From Oxytricha trifallax (taxonomy: Eukaryota > Ciliophora > Spirotrichea > Sporadotrichida > Oxytrichidae): 64,000 nucleotides of DNA. Under the pieces are notes generated by a model. It was not told the origin of the DNA and made no database searches. It was given only the letters and a program-made list of their open reading frames with translations. The stretch is from NCBI GenBank assembly GCA_000711775.1, contig ARYC01000490.1, forward strand, positions 61,893 to 125,892. Reading direction: 5' to 3'. Both the position numbers and the translations under genes were made by a program. Of the stretch, positions 36,291 through 47,438 are shown one piece after another. Each line of letters opens with the position of its first letter. Within the stretch, counting starts at the first letter, position 1.

Positions 36291-36849
36291 GCACTTCAAT
36301 CTAATGACAATCGGTGATCCATGTGAATATCTCTCCTGCTGCTCGTGGTTGCCTACCCCTATATTGTCATCTCCTGATTGCGCATGGGTACCTTCTGCGT
36401 CGCTACTCTCCACAGATCTCTTGTTCAAATGCCTTGCTATATCCACATGAGTGAATGGGAATGGTTCTTCACTTCTAAATGATTGTATCTTTTGTTTACA
36501 GAATGTAATTCTCTCCATAAAGGTCTAAGTCTACTTCCCTCATCTCGTCGGAGGACATTTCATTGATCGTGATCTCAAATGGAAGCTTCTTGAATGTCAT
36601 ATGTGCCTCCCATTACTTCATGCCAGCTGTGCAGGTCTGCCCTCAGCTCCATCAAACCAGATCTAAATGTGCGATAAGTATCCTGGTGATGTTTTATTGT
36701 CTGGTTCATGATCAACCCAATTATCCAACTGCTTAGCTATGGCTAGCTTCAGAATGAAAAGAGACTTGTAAGAATAGTTCTTGGGCGGCATTCTTTGAAA
36801 AAGATTATAGTAGCTACGGCATCTGGTGCAATTGAAATTATAGAGCAAG
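36273..36849 (-). pseudogene. Internally deleted Rep-like gene of Rep2
   Basis: Three minus-strand frames follow one another. Upstream: RCRSYYNLFQRMPPKNYSYK...LAIAKQLDNW. Middle: MTFKKLPFEITINEMSSDEM near 36600-36541. Last: RSEEPFPFTHVDIARHLNKR followed by an acidic tail. The last two align with the end of Rep1 (FEKCQVIAISNQLPFDQM and RSDEKFPFSELELAIYFQQR), including the FPF. No intact Walker A or B is visible (a vague IWFDGAEG is all there is). It is therefore a shortened, non-functional relative, which Rep1-type proteins might act on in trans. Confidence 0.65.
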
Positions 36850-36880
36850 CTTCAGACATTTTTTAATCATTTAGTTTTTT

Positions 36881-37240
36881 AATTACAATTATATCTAATT
36901 CCTAAATTAAACTAATAAACACATTTTATAACCCTATTTAGTCTGTTAATCTGCTCCATATAACCAATGTAATTAAACAGGGAACAGATAAGTGTGGGGC
37001 TGTTTACTTGTTTATCTGTTTATTTTTAATTAATGATTTAATCAAACTTTAAATATTAAAATAATAAATATAATTAAAGATTAAACAGTAAATAGTTTAA
37101 ACACATAGCTAGAATCCTGTCTACTTGCTCCCAAATTTGATTTATATCACTCTCAAATACTTTGCTGTTAATATTAATATGCTTTAACGTTATGTATTTA
37201 TTTTTATAATTTCCCAATTAAATTGTATTTTAATAATATT
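36881..37240 (-). repeat. Rep2 right terminal inverted repeat
   Basis: Inverse of 35942-36290. Its outer end coincides with the left edge of duplication B. Confidence 0.75.
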
Positions 37241-37633
37241 TTAAATATTTTAATTTTGAAATATTAAGCATCTTATAAGATCTTAATTAATTATAAAATC
37301 AGTTATGAATTTAACAATAACTTTTTAATTTATTTAAAATGATTAATTGATATTAATGAATAATATTTTATTTCCATTTTGAATTTAATAAATCTAAATT
37401 GATTTAGAATAATAATGTTCTATGATAACACTTGATTTTTTTATTTCCATTAATTTTGATTAAATAATAAGTTTAAAGCACCCTAAATCTATATAGATTA
37501 ATATATAGATACTTAAGGAACTTAAATTATATATGAAAATTATATAAATATACTTAAAACTTAACTATTTTATTAATTAATTTCTTTTAATCAATAATAA
37601 TATATAACTTAATTAGCTTCAACTTTGAAAGAA

Positions 37634-38878
37634 ATGAAGCAAGCTTTAACGAATTTAAACGTTGCAGCTTGGGAATTTGTTAAAAAATTTCATTTAGCTA
37701 TAACTTTAAGTATTGTTGATAATATATAAGTAAATTATGCTAATAAAAGTGTGCTTGACATATATAATTAAAATAGTAATTCAATAAGACTAGCTAGGAG
37801 TGATAAATAACAATTGAGGCATATTTATTTATGAGTTTTGATTTGACTAGGTATACTTTAATTCTTTCCTATAATACATTATCATCTTAAATAGACTATA
37901 TATATCCTTAAGTAATATAATAATACATACAATAAGGGTTATTGGGGTTTTAATTTAAAACATTATATGATTCTTATAGTTGAATTTTTGTTATTTTATA
38001 TAGATAATTTAAATTCACTTTTAGGCCAGAGGCCCCCAAACCACGATGAGATCTCCAGCTTTTAAATTAATAAAATTTCTTTAAAGGTATATTTATTAAA
38101 ATTGTATTCAATATTTAAATAACTTCGATGACGAGCCCATCAATTTTTATTTAATAAATATATTACTTTTTATAATTAAAATCTATTATTAATTAAATTC
38201 TAAATAAATATTTTAACAAATCAATATGTAAAGACATTAAAGACATTAAAATAATATACAAAGACCAATATAAAATCAAGCCAGAGAATTAAGACCATAA
38301 GAAATAAAAAACTCAAAATAAAATTAAACTATTTTTTGGACAATTATCCATAATTTTATATATTTTAAATTTTGTTATTATGGTATGCAATTTTTTTAAA
38401 ATAGTAATAATTATAAATTATAGGATTATTTATATGGCTCGTTCTTAAACTTCCCCATATCTTTATTAGAGGTTGACCTTATAAAGAAAGCTTTGTATTT
38501 ATAATTATTTTTTAGCTGGACAGAAATTATACTGTACCAGCCAGATAGATAAAATCAGGCAGTTTATATTTGTTATCTGGGCATTCACTTAATCTTACTC
38601 CAATGGCTATGAGAAACAAGACTAATATAATGAAAAAAATAGCTATCTCGCAACGCACGTTCAGGTCTCATGTGGTCTTCCGCTACTTAGAACGACTTTT
38701 CTGTCTCACTACCATGACCTAGCTTTCTTAATTAGTGCATCTAGTCGAGGTGAAACCCCTTGATTGCATAAATTTATTGTATGGCTTGTAATGGGGAGAC
38801 TCCCCAAATGATTTTCAACTAGAGTTTTCCTTTAAAAGAATTGTCTAGTTTTTCTCCAGAAAAAAGAGTCCAATCTGA
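37634..38878 (+). CDS. Host gene copy B, 5' part (upstream of TBE)
   Basis: ATG 37634 opens a continuous frame (MKQALTNLNVAAWEFVKKFH, SIVDNIQVNYANKSVLDIY, SIRLARSDKQQLRHIYL) to TGA near 37830; here copy B is better kept than A. After frame changes, another continuous frame is TGA-free from about 38478 to TGA 38876-38878. It includes SLNLTPMAMRNKTNIMKKIA, SQRTFRSHVVFRYLERLF and LVHLVEVKPLDCINLLYG. A one-base loss near 38100 breaks the middle part that is open in copy A. No recognised domain. Probable MDS material of a nuclear gene; TBE B separates it from its 3' end. Confidence 0.6.
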
Positions 38879-38938
38879 TATCTGAGCGGTCTTTTTTTCA
38901 GCATGACTATGGCAGGTGAATAAAACCCAAAAACTCCT

Positions 38939-38941
38939 TAG
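38939..38941. other. TBE B target-site copy AAT (left)
   Basis: AAT before the element; partner AAT at 42879-42881. Same position in the host sequence as in TBE A. Confidence 0.8.
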
Positions 38942-39052
38942 TGAGGTTTATAAGTGCTTTGATTTGTAGGTTATATTAGGGGTCTTTTTGTGGTGGGTTA
39001 ATAGAGAAAACTCAAGTTTTATGTGAATTTAATGAATATTAGGTGATTTAAC

Positions 39053-40477
39053 TCAAACGAATTTTATTTGCTTATCTTTATATCTCTGGGATCTTGCTCT
39101 CTTAAGTGGTACAATTATGTCATCCAATGTTTACCTTGGATAGGAGGGAGCACTGATTATTATCATCTCTGCTATCTTTTTTATTACTTTGCATAAAATA
39201 TCATACTTGATATGATTCTAAGCTAACTAGTTGATTATTTTTCAAACTTTTTACTAAAGTAAGCCATACTTTCCATATCACTCTCTAATATAATAGCTCC
39301 GATTGCCCATTCATTCCACTAAACAGAGCTATTAGTCCATTTCTTTCTGATTGGGAAGTATCCAGGTGTTTCAAAAACCTTTGCAAAGGTTCTTACTCTT
39401 ATCTTAATGCTCTATTGAAATCTATAACTACTACTTCTAAAGGGCAGAGGTTTTTCATAACGTTTTGAGGCTTCAAATCTCTCTGAACATATCCAAGTTC
39501 ATGCAACTTTTTTACACCCTACATTATATCTAAGAGTATTTCATTCAAATCATCTGGGTATCTGTTATGATTTAGATAATCTCTCAGAGTCATTTCATAT
39601 TTCTGAAGCCTTAATATGATATAACCGAAGCTTAAAATAATACCATTAAGCTTAAACAAGTTCTTGCAATCTCTTCTCTGAGACTCTCTAAGATATATTC
39701 GTTAGCGAACTCATTTTGCACTGTTCATTCTTAAGTAGATAGCTGTAAGGATACACCTTGTAAGCATAATCATCAATTACATTGAATTTTGGTTTTGCAG
39801 GAACGCTAATTTGCAAATACTGCTAATATCAAATGCATTTAATGCAGGTATGTTTATAGCTTTGGCTTAGAAGCCAAGCTAGTATAGTATTGCCTACCAG
39901 TTGATTCATCAATTCATGCAGCTTCTACTCTTGAGTCTTTCCTGTTAATCACTTTATGACTCAATAGTATTTGACTTTTCTCTTGGCAGGCATAAGCTTC
40001 TAAGTTTCTTTATCTTGAATCAAGAACTCGCCTAAGTGATGCTTTTGCAAATGTTTCTTCACCTTTGCTGAATGGGTATAGAACTTCATACAAGTTGCAT
40101 AATACCTACCATCAACTTTATCATGCTTGAAATAGATCTTAGCTCTACCAGAGTGTATTTCTTTAATGTGTATCTTCGAGCTAGAATCAGTTGAGAAGAA
40201 ATTTAAGCAGTTTTCACATTAAAATATTTTAACTTTTTCTATTGATTGCTGTTCCTTCACTTCCTCAATCAATTCAATTTATGTTTAAGCTCCCATTTTT
40301 TCACTTTATTTCTTGTTTTAAACTTCAATTTTAAATACCTCTGCATAAAACTCTAGAGCTCTTAGCCCAACCTCACTTTCAAAATAGATTACTTTTGGTT
40401 TCTTGGAGGGACCCAAAGTTGAGCGATAATTATCCTGCTCCATAAGAATCTGCTTTGCGATTCAAGTTAGCCGCTAT
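39053..40477 (-). pseudogene. TBE B 57-kDa zinc-finger/kinase-like ORF, start lost
   Basis: Equivalent to 28594-30035, ending at TGA 39053-39055. The initiator ATG of copy A is ATA here (40475-40477). The zinc fingers are clear: CENCLNFFSTDSSSKIHIKE followed by IH (C-x2-C-x12-H-x4-H) near 40160-40220, and CMKFYTHSAKVKKHLQKHH near 40040-40100. The kinase-like half has several frameshifts. Confidence 0.85.
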
Positions 40478-41033
40478 GTTTAAAAAAATTAAATTTAAAT
40501 TTCAATTATTAAGCTTAAATAAGCTTTCTGGTTATATTAAGTTTGTTTTTGAGTTACCACTGCAACAACAATGGTTAATTTTTAGGCGATAGACATCATT
40601 ATTATAGTAAGTTTATAACTATAAATTTTATAATTTAATGCTTAATATTTTTAATTTTAGTACCAACTTAGAAAAAATTCAGGTTGGTACCAATTAGGTT
40701 TTGAACCATATTGGAACTTTTCCGTTAAAACCTCATTTGTTTAAAACAAGGTACTTATTAAGTTATGGTACTATTAAATTGGTACCAATTAAAATTAAAC
40801 TGATTTAGTACCAGTACTAATTTAATTAAAACAAATTTAATACTAATTTAATGGAATTAAGTTAATAAAAATAGAGCTTGAACTCTGAAGTTTATTACAG
40901 CTTTTGCCAGCTTTCTCCGCCTATCTTTGCCAGGTTGACCTCCTATAAGATGCCAATATTTAATATAAAGATTTATAAAGTAGCATCCAAAACTCTATAT
41001 ATTAGAATTTGAAATTCAATCAGAGGAACAAGG

Positions 41034-41548
41034 ATGAAGTCTATAACTACTGAAAGAAGAAGAGGGTTGAAGTTTAAAAAATGATCTCAAGATTACCTCA
41101 CTCAACAAGTTAAGCGTGTAATATAAACTTAATCATATACTATAGTAAGATTATTCCTTTCAAGGATGGAAGGTGCCAAAATCTCATTCTTAAAAGCTAT
41201 ACTCTGTGATTAGAAGAAAGCCTTTTAAAAAATGAAATAAAGTTGATTGATATGCCAAAATACCCAGAGATTTCAGTCACTAATCTCTACGAGGATGCGA
41301 TGAAAGGTGAAGAGTTGGTGGTTTATCTTCCTACCAAGAAACTAGTCTCTAACATACTTCCAGAAAGGAGCTTCTTCTTTGGTGTTCTTGGCACTTTAAC
41401 AGATAGTTATCTCAGAGAGATCATTGAAGAAGCTCACAAGAAACGCTACTCTATTTCTCCTGAAGATTAAAAGAAGCAAGGCATACTAATAAGCGAGACC
41501 TGGCTTGCAGAGCTTAAGATGCAACCATTCCTCTCTAATAAGCTTTGA
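41034..41548 (+). pseudogene. TBE B 22-kDa ORF
   Basis: ATG 41034, one frame change before 41243, then an open frame (KYPEISVTNLYEDAMKGEEL, LPERSFFFGVLGTLTDSYL). With TAA as Gln it continues (SPEDQKKQGILISETWLAE) to TGA 41546-41548. It preserves the C-terminus lost in copy A. Confidence 0.8.
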
Positions 41549-41800
41549 TTCATAACTTTGTAGGGAAACTTGGAGCTGGAATATTTCTAATGAAAGAATA
41601 TGCGAAGGTACACAGAGAGAAATTTATAGACTATTCACTAAGTGCAAGAGACTTTATAAAGATGTTTAAAAGCCAGATGAAATGAACATAGATGCAGGTG
41701 CTGGCACTAGGAGAAGAAATATGGGCCAAGTAAGCCATAAAAAGAGGAAAAGAAATAGAAGCCATATCCCTTTCTATGTTAATTTAATATGTGAACTTAT

Positions 41801-42701
41801 TCATTCGTTTTTATCAAAAACTTATTTATAAACATTCATTCTTCCCTCACTCGCACAAATTGTTGTCTTATCTACGCTCACTATCTTGCAGCTACTCTGA
41901 ATAAAGTCTACTGTATCTATAGGCAAGTCATGCATAACATGATACAGCAGCAGTTTCTTGTAGTGAGTCTTAATTTAACTCCAATAGAATTCTATTAAAT
42001 ATAATTAAGAGCTATAAGGAACGTTGTAAACAGGAGTTATGTTTAGGTCTCATAAGCTTTCTTAGACTCCTTAGTCAGATGAACTGACAGGTTATCAACA
42101 AACAGGATGATCTCTTGACTCTATACTTCTCCCTGAGCTTACGTAGGAACTCTTTATACTACTCTCGCTTAATAGATCGAGGGTGAATGACATAACTTTC
42201 TAAGCCTTAATCTTCACTAATACCAGTTAAAATTGCGTGAGTGACAACCTTTACTTTTTAGTCATACTCTTCTATATTAGTCAATAGCCCTCTGCATTCA
42301 ATCATATATATATATATATAGTTTAAATTATTACTATAATATGCCACTGTAAAATCAATCACTCTGTGACAGTCTTAAAAGTAATACCATTTCTAATATA
42401 AATACTGGCTATAGTCTAAGGAGAGATACGCATGTCATGAAACTTGCAATAAAACATCACAGCTCGCTAGTCGGATGGAAAGTGTGCCCAATACTTTAAA
42501 GTCTTCGAGTCGCAGAGGTAGTCAATATGAGCCTGAGAGAACTTTTATATTGTTGAAGGATGTTTTTAAGAACCAGAAATAAATGCTAAACAGCAAGCAG
42601 TCAGTGATACCTAACAGTTGAGGCACTGTTGTGTAATAGCTTTGCTATAGCTGCATAATTCAGTACTGGTTTGACTTAGTCTATTTTAATACTCGTACCA
42701 T
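41801..42701 (-). pseudogene. TBE B transposase with internal deletion
   Basis: ATG 42701 to TGA 41801-41803. Compared with copy A it lacks about 95 bp near 42278-42280 (TCTATATTAG joined to TCAATAGCCCT), and a TA-repeat expansion lies at 42304-42320. Frame breaks elsewhere too. Confidence 0.85.
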
Positions 42702-42881
42702 ACCTAAGCTTAAGCAATAAATCTAAATATTTCTCATCATAAATAGACCCTAAATTTCGCTATTTCTATTTCTCATTTTGCAAATTGGCCTAATTTCTCT
42801 ACTAACCCCAATAAGACCCCAACTATACCCTACAAATCAAAGCACTAATAAACCTCACTAAGGGGTTATGTGGTTTTGAAT

Positions 42882-43241
42882 GGGATTAAAAGTAATCTAG
42901 ATGATTTATGAATACTACGTAAGAAATTAGATGGTGTTGGAGAATGGAATCTATTGGAGATGAAGAAATTATTTAAAGACTTGGAAGGATATAGCGAGAT
43001 AATTGAATAGTTGTTAGAAAAAGGAACACATATTCATCTAGAAACAAAGCCAAGAGGACGTCATTAGAAAAGAGAATTGATAACCAAAACTCATTCATAG
43101 TTAAAAATAAAAATAAAGCGTATTCTACAGTAAAGGAAACGGAATAAGGCAACTTGGTCCAGGTAGTAAATAATATGTAAGACAAATATAAGAAGAAAAA
43201 TTGAACTAGGAGGATACAGCCAAGAACAATAAAAAGAATGA
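42882..43241 (+). pseudogene. Host gene copy B, 3' part, broken
   Basis: Counterpart of 32565-32921. Contains an early in-frame TGA (near 42909) and a one-base insertion near 43100 that disrupts the basic and GPGSN region; the last codons to TGA 43239-43241 are back in frame. KKLDGVGEWNLLEMKKLFKD and YSEIIEQLLEKGTHIHLETK remain. Copy A is intact over this part. Confidence 0.7.
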
Positions 43242-44799
43242 AATCAAGTAACTGTTGTGAATTTCACTATATATTTTGTAAAAAGGTATATTTAAATACA
43301 ATTTTTCCCCCCATATATAAGTATTTATCTCTAAAATATTGTTATTTTTTTAAAAAAATATTTTAACGACATTTAAAATCTTTTATATTAAATAAAGCAG
43401 TTTTGACCCTTAATTTGATTTTCTTAAAAATCATATATTTACAACAAATTAATTACAAAGGTTAAATAGTTTGATTAAATAATAAAAAATTTATCGGAAA
43501 TTAAAATAGAATTTATTATGTATTTTTTAAATTATGGAGAAAGAAGATTTTTAATGAAAAAAATTATTCTTAATACGATTTTTTACTAAGATTGATTATT
43601 TTGATTTTAGATTTATAAATTAATTAGATAGTTCACTGAATTTGTTAGAATTAAACTAATATCTTTTTTAATTAAAATTAACTATATCAAAAATAAAGTA
43701 CAATCTTTTCCATTTGTTTAATTAAGTTTATAATATTGTTATGAAATCGCGATGATTAAAAGGATAAAAAGAAAATTATTTTCTACATTGAGGAAGAATT
43801 ATTATAAATATAATAAGAAATTTGAAGAGTTGAAATAGGGGTTGTTAAATCATGTTTTAAAAACCATCATTTAAAAAATTTTTATTAATAATTTTAAAAT
43901 CAATAAGATTTATAAGTTCAATCACAGAAAAACATCTAATTAAAATAATTTGATAATAATTTTTAGGGCTTAGAAATTTAAATATAAGAATAAAATAGAT
44001 ATGTTAATTTACTAGCAAATGAATTATTGAAACTTCAGATAGATGGTAATCAGGATTATTAATATAAATTTATTAATAATGAGAATATATTTTAATTAGT
44101 AGTAAAGATAAAAAAACCTAATAATAATAATTAATGATTAATTTAATTTATTTAAAAATAATTACATAATTTGTAATATTTCAAATAATAAGATTTTACA
44201 ATTAATTTTTTTAAATCATATGATTTTAAATTTTATAACAACAAACCAAAAATCAAATTGATTAAAATCAAAAATAATTTAATAAATTAATTGATTTATG
44301 GGTAACTTTGAAATTTAAAATCTTATTTGCTTTATTCTGCTGTTCTAATTGTAATTATGTCATTTAGAGTCAAATATTGGATCGTCGATAAAGAATTTAG
44401 ATTTATGATATCGTTATTATAGATGGTTTAACCTAACTTACTTTTTACTTGCTAATATATTAATTTCTCTAAGTTGATACTATGAAATCTTAAGGGAAAA
44501 TAGTAATAATTTAATTAACTCTGCTTTTGCATACTATAGTTTCCAAAAATATATTCCCACCTATTGTAAAATTAGTTGTTTAATTTTCCTATAAAATGGC
44601 ATTATATAATCAAGTGGCATCATAATTTATAGAATTTGATTATATTTTTCTTTAAACTATGGTTTTTTAAATAAGACTTCAACCACACTCATTGATTCTT
44701 GTTATTAGAACTAAAACTTTTTATACATCTTCATACTACACTCTATTTAATTAAAAAAAAATTCTTATTTCTATATTTACTGTTATTTCGTTTTTTTTT
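43242..44799. other. A+T-rich trailer of duplication B
   Basis: Matches 32922-34482 until about 44596, with one unit of the 60-bp repeat at about 44118-44175. No gene seen. Confidence 0.5.
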
Positions 44800-45216
44800 A
44801 TGATTAAAGGATATAATACTGAGGTTTAAGCCAGCCATAAGCAAAATAAGAATTTGATCTAATATTTTAATACAATCAACCCTCCCTCATAGGTAGTTAA
44901 TTCCCTTTTTAAGATTCATTCTCTTTATAATTTTAAATTATAAGCTAATCTGTATTTAGTAAATTAATTTTATTTACTATCGTAAAACATATATTTATAT
45001 CATGCATTTTTTTTTACAATCCTATAATAAATAAATATTTTTATCACATTCCTATTGTAATGTTTAAGTTATTTAACTTCAATTTAGAGAAAAAGATAGT
45101 AGTAGTTGGATATGGTAGCCATGTATCATAAAATAAAATTCTTAATTTTTCATTAATATATATTTTTATAATTGTTTATTTTAAATTAAAGTTAATTATA
45201 GAAAAGAGACATTTGA
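44800..45216 (+). CDS. Candidate coding segment, unknown protein
   Basis: ATG-to-TGA frame of 138 codons with TAA/TAG as Gln. It starts MIKGYNTEVQASHKQNKNLI and includes FNTINPPSQVVNSLFKIH; the later part is hydrophobic and Leu/Phe-rich. No recognised domain and no second copy, so support is composition only. Confidence 0.35.
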
Positions 45217-45702
45217 ACAAAATAATATTTTTTAGAATTAAATATATAATTATATTTAATTTAAAAAATTATGAATGAATTTTTAAATAAGATTTTTATA
45301 CAAATCATTTGTTATTATATTAATACATTTTTATATTCGAAATATTAAATCAAAGACTTTTATAAAAATAGTAAATTTTTTTCAATTAGTTTTTTATTAA
45401 TTAGTAAATAAAATTACTAAATAACTAAGGGAACTCAACAAAAAATTCTATATATTTAAAAATCAAAGCCATTTAAAGGCCTAATAAATATATTATATTA
45501 TTTGGATTAAATACTTTAGATACTTAGCTTATAGGAATTAAACTGAATTATAATATTTATAAATTATGTTTAATGATTATTGTACAAACATAAGTCATCT
45601 TCGATATTAAATACTCTCGTTGTTGCATTTTGATTTCATTGCAGTATTTAAATAAATTACTTAAATTCAAAAAATTAATAGCTTTTCCTATTAATACCTA
45701 AT

Positions 45703-46230
45703 ATGACTATGATAAAGAAAGGTAATCAATTACTATTTAATGAACTATCAGTTGAAATTTTATAAGAGAGAATTTTCAAATAATGCATTGATATTTTCTA
45801 AGCATAATTAATCTCCTTAGTACAACTTTTTCGAAATATTTCAAAAATTTCAAAAACAGATTTGTTATTTAAAAGATTTTATTTATTTTTATTATACTTG
45901 AATAAATATAACGTTTTCTTTGTTTATAGAAATTTGCTGTATAATATTTGTTTGGTTTTTATTTTAAAAATTGTTATAACTATTTTTATTGTTTTTATTT
46001 CTTCTAAAATAAAATATAAAGAGAGAAAAAAAAGTAGAAATATATACTTAAAATTAGTATAAAGTGGCTTTAGTTCTATCAATTCAATGTAGTTTGCTTA
46101 AGAGCTTTTTTTTGTAATTTTTTTTGCATTCTTTTTGCCATTTTATGGTTCATATGTAAAATTCTCCTATTATATTAAAGGAGATTCTAGAAGTAAATTA
46201 TATATAAAAAATATGATAATCTTCCTATGA
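45703..46230 (+). CDS. Candidate intact gene for a small membrane protein
   Basis: An uninterrupted ATG-to-TGA frame of 175 codons with TAA/TAG as Gln, longer than most here and without frame breaks. The N-terminal third is soluble-like (MTMIKKGNQLLFNELSVEIL). Two hydrophobic stretches follow, near residues 77-98 (CLVFILKIVITIFIVFIS) and 130-148 (LFFVIFFAFFLPFYGSY), separated by a basic loop with KERKKSRN. Could be a germline-limited gene or a single MDS. No family recognised; chance cannot be excluded. Confidence 0.4.
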
Positions 46231-46859
46231 ATATTTCTTAATAGTGACCATAAAATTTTTAAAAGTTGTTATTCTATTTTTTAAAAACTTTGTCGTTCAT
46301 TTAAAATGTACTGCTCGATTCAGATTATGGCACAAAGATACCTTTTTATAAATTTCATTATAGGATGAGTTACGGTGCTTGGCTAAATTATTTATTTTCA
46401 ATTATTATTTACAAATACCATTTCTAAATATACATATTTCTTATCATGAATTTATAATGACCAAATAAAGATTAAAAGATATATCCTATAATTAAAATCG
46501 GTTATAATAAGAAATCATGAAAATCGATTGATCTTGCTAAAAAAACATTTTTAATTTGAGATAATAAATGTATGGTCAGAGAAGAGTTATTTTAGAATGG
46601 AAGCTGAGAATAAAAACAGGAAAAATTGAAAGCCACATAGATTTTAGGAATCTATACATATTTTATTAAAACTAATTTTAATTAATTATTGTTAATATAT
46701 TAAAAACTTTTCTTATTAACTTAAAGTCTATTAGTATCTAAATCTTTTTTCCTTATATGTTTTGTTTATGGATTTTTTATAGTTTAAAATTGGTTAGCCC
46801 CTGAGCAAAATGTTAATGGGCCAAGTTTTAAGAGCAAATTGTTAATAGATTAGTGAAAT
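46231..46859. other. A+T-rich stretch, no gene supported
   Basis: Less A+T-rich from about 46550 onward, but no motif or consistent frame. Confidence 0.35.
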
Positions 46860-47174
46860 TCCTATACATACTTAAATTATGGGTCACAAATGAAGCCTTT
46901 TAAAGATGGGGGTTGCAAGTTTTGAGGAAGAAACAGCAACTACTGGTCAGACAAACACAGCATTCTGTCCCATCTTAAAAACTATTCGTAATGAAAAATT
47001 GTTTTATTAAAAATCGTATAGAATGGTTAGAAGCTCAGCACCAATTGGATAAGTCTTCGTTCCATACTTTGGCATAATGTGCGCAGCTACATGAGACAAA
47101 AAGGGCATCAAGTCGAGGAACATATAATGGAAACACTGGATACTAATGAAGAAGTAAAAGATAATGAAGAATGA
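46860..47174 (+). CDS. Coding fragment with acidic C-terminus
   Basis: Frame-switching plus-strand signal: NEAFQRWGLQVLRKKQQ and RIEWLEAQHQLDKSSFHTLA in one frame, a finger-like DGGCKF and NYWSDKHSILSHLKNYS in another. The final frame, MRQKGHQVEEHIMETLDTNE, ends at TGA 47172-47174. Composition clearly differs from the flanks. Likely the 3' segment of a decayed gene; family unknown. Confidence 0.4.
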
Positions 47175-47438
47175 GTGTCGTAAATACTAACGAAATGTTT
47201 TCCATTTTTTAAAAAAAATATATTAATTTATCAAATAAACTTAAGTTGTTTTCTTTGTTTTTACTTTCAAATCATCAATAGTTTAAAAAAGAATGTCTAT
47301 AATAATTAATCAGTAAAAACTTTTTTAAATTGATAAATTATTTAATTTATTGTTATATAAAAGTATGTTGAAATATGTGAAAAAGAAAATCAAATAAAAA
47401 ACAAACTTATTAATTAATTATGACCAACTACTAAAACT

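Larger units (their letters stand above)
35942..37240. mobile_element. Rep2: shorter TIR-bounded Rep-like element
   Basis: About 1.3 kb with inverted repeats of ~350 bp (35942-36290 and 36881-37240). Ends: AATATT then GCTAAAATACAATTGAATTG, and the inverse ending TATTTTAAT then AATATT, so a 6-bp AATATT duplication is possible. The repeats hold several CAGATAAAC/CTGTTTA-type motifs (36150-36240 and 36940-37025) in place of Rep1's GTACAA motifs. The interior is GC-richer and encodes a Rep remnant on the minus strand. Same design and terminal sequence as Rep1, but with different inner repeat sequence. Confidence 0.8.
38942..42878. mobile_element. TBE transposon B (3.9 kb, decayed)
   Basis: 3937 bp, same site and orientation as TBE A. 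The ends are worn: left AAAACCCAAAAACTCC (first C lost), right AAGGGGTTATGTGGTTTTG. All three genes are present but damaged, including a lost start codon and an internal deletion in the transposase. Confidence 0.95.
37235..44596 (+). repeat. Large direct duplication, copy B
   Basis: About 7.4 kb corresponding to 26757-34482. It begins AATATTTTAAATATTTTAAT, immediately at the end of Rep2, and ends near TAGTTGTTTAATTTTCC. It carries the same gene and the same TBE insertion. Confidence 0.9.
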
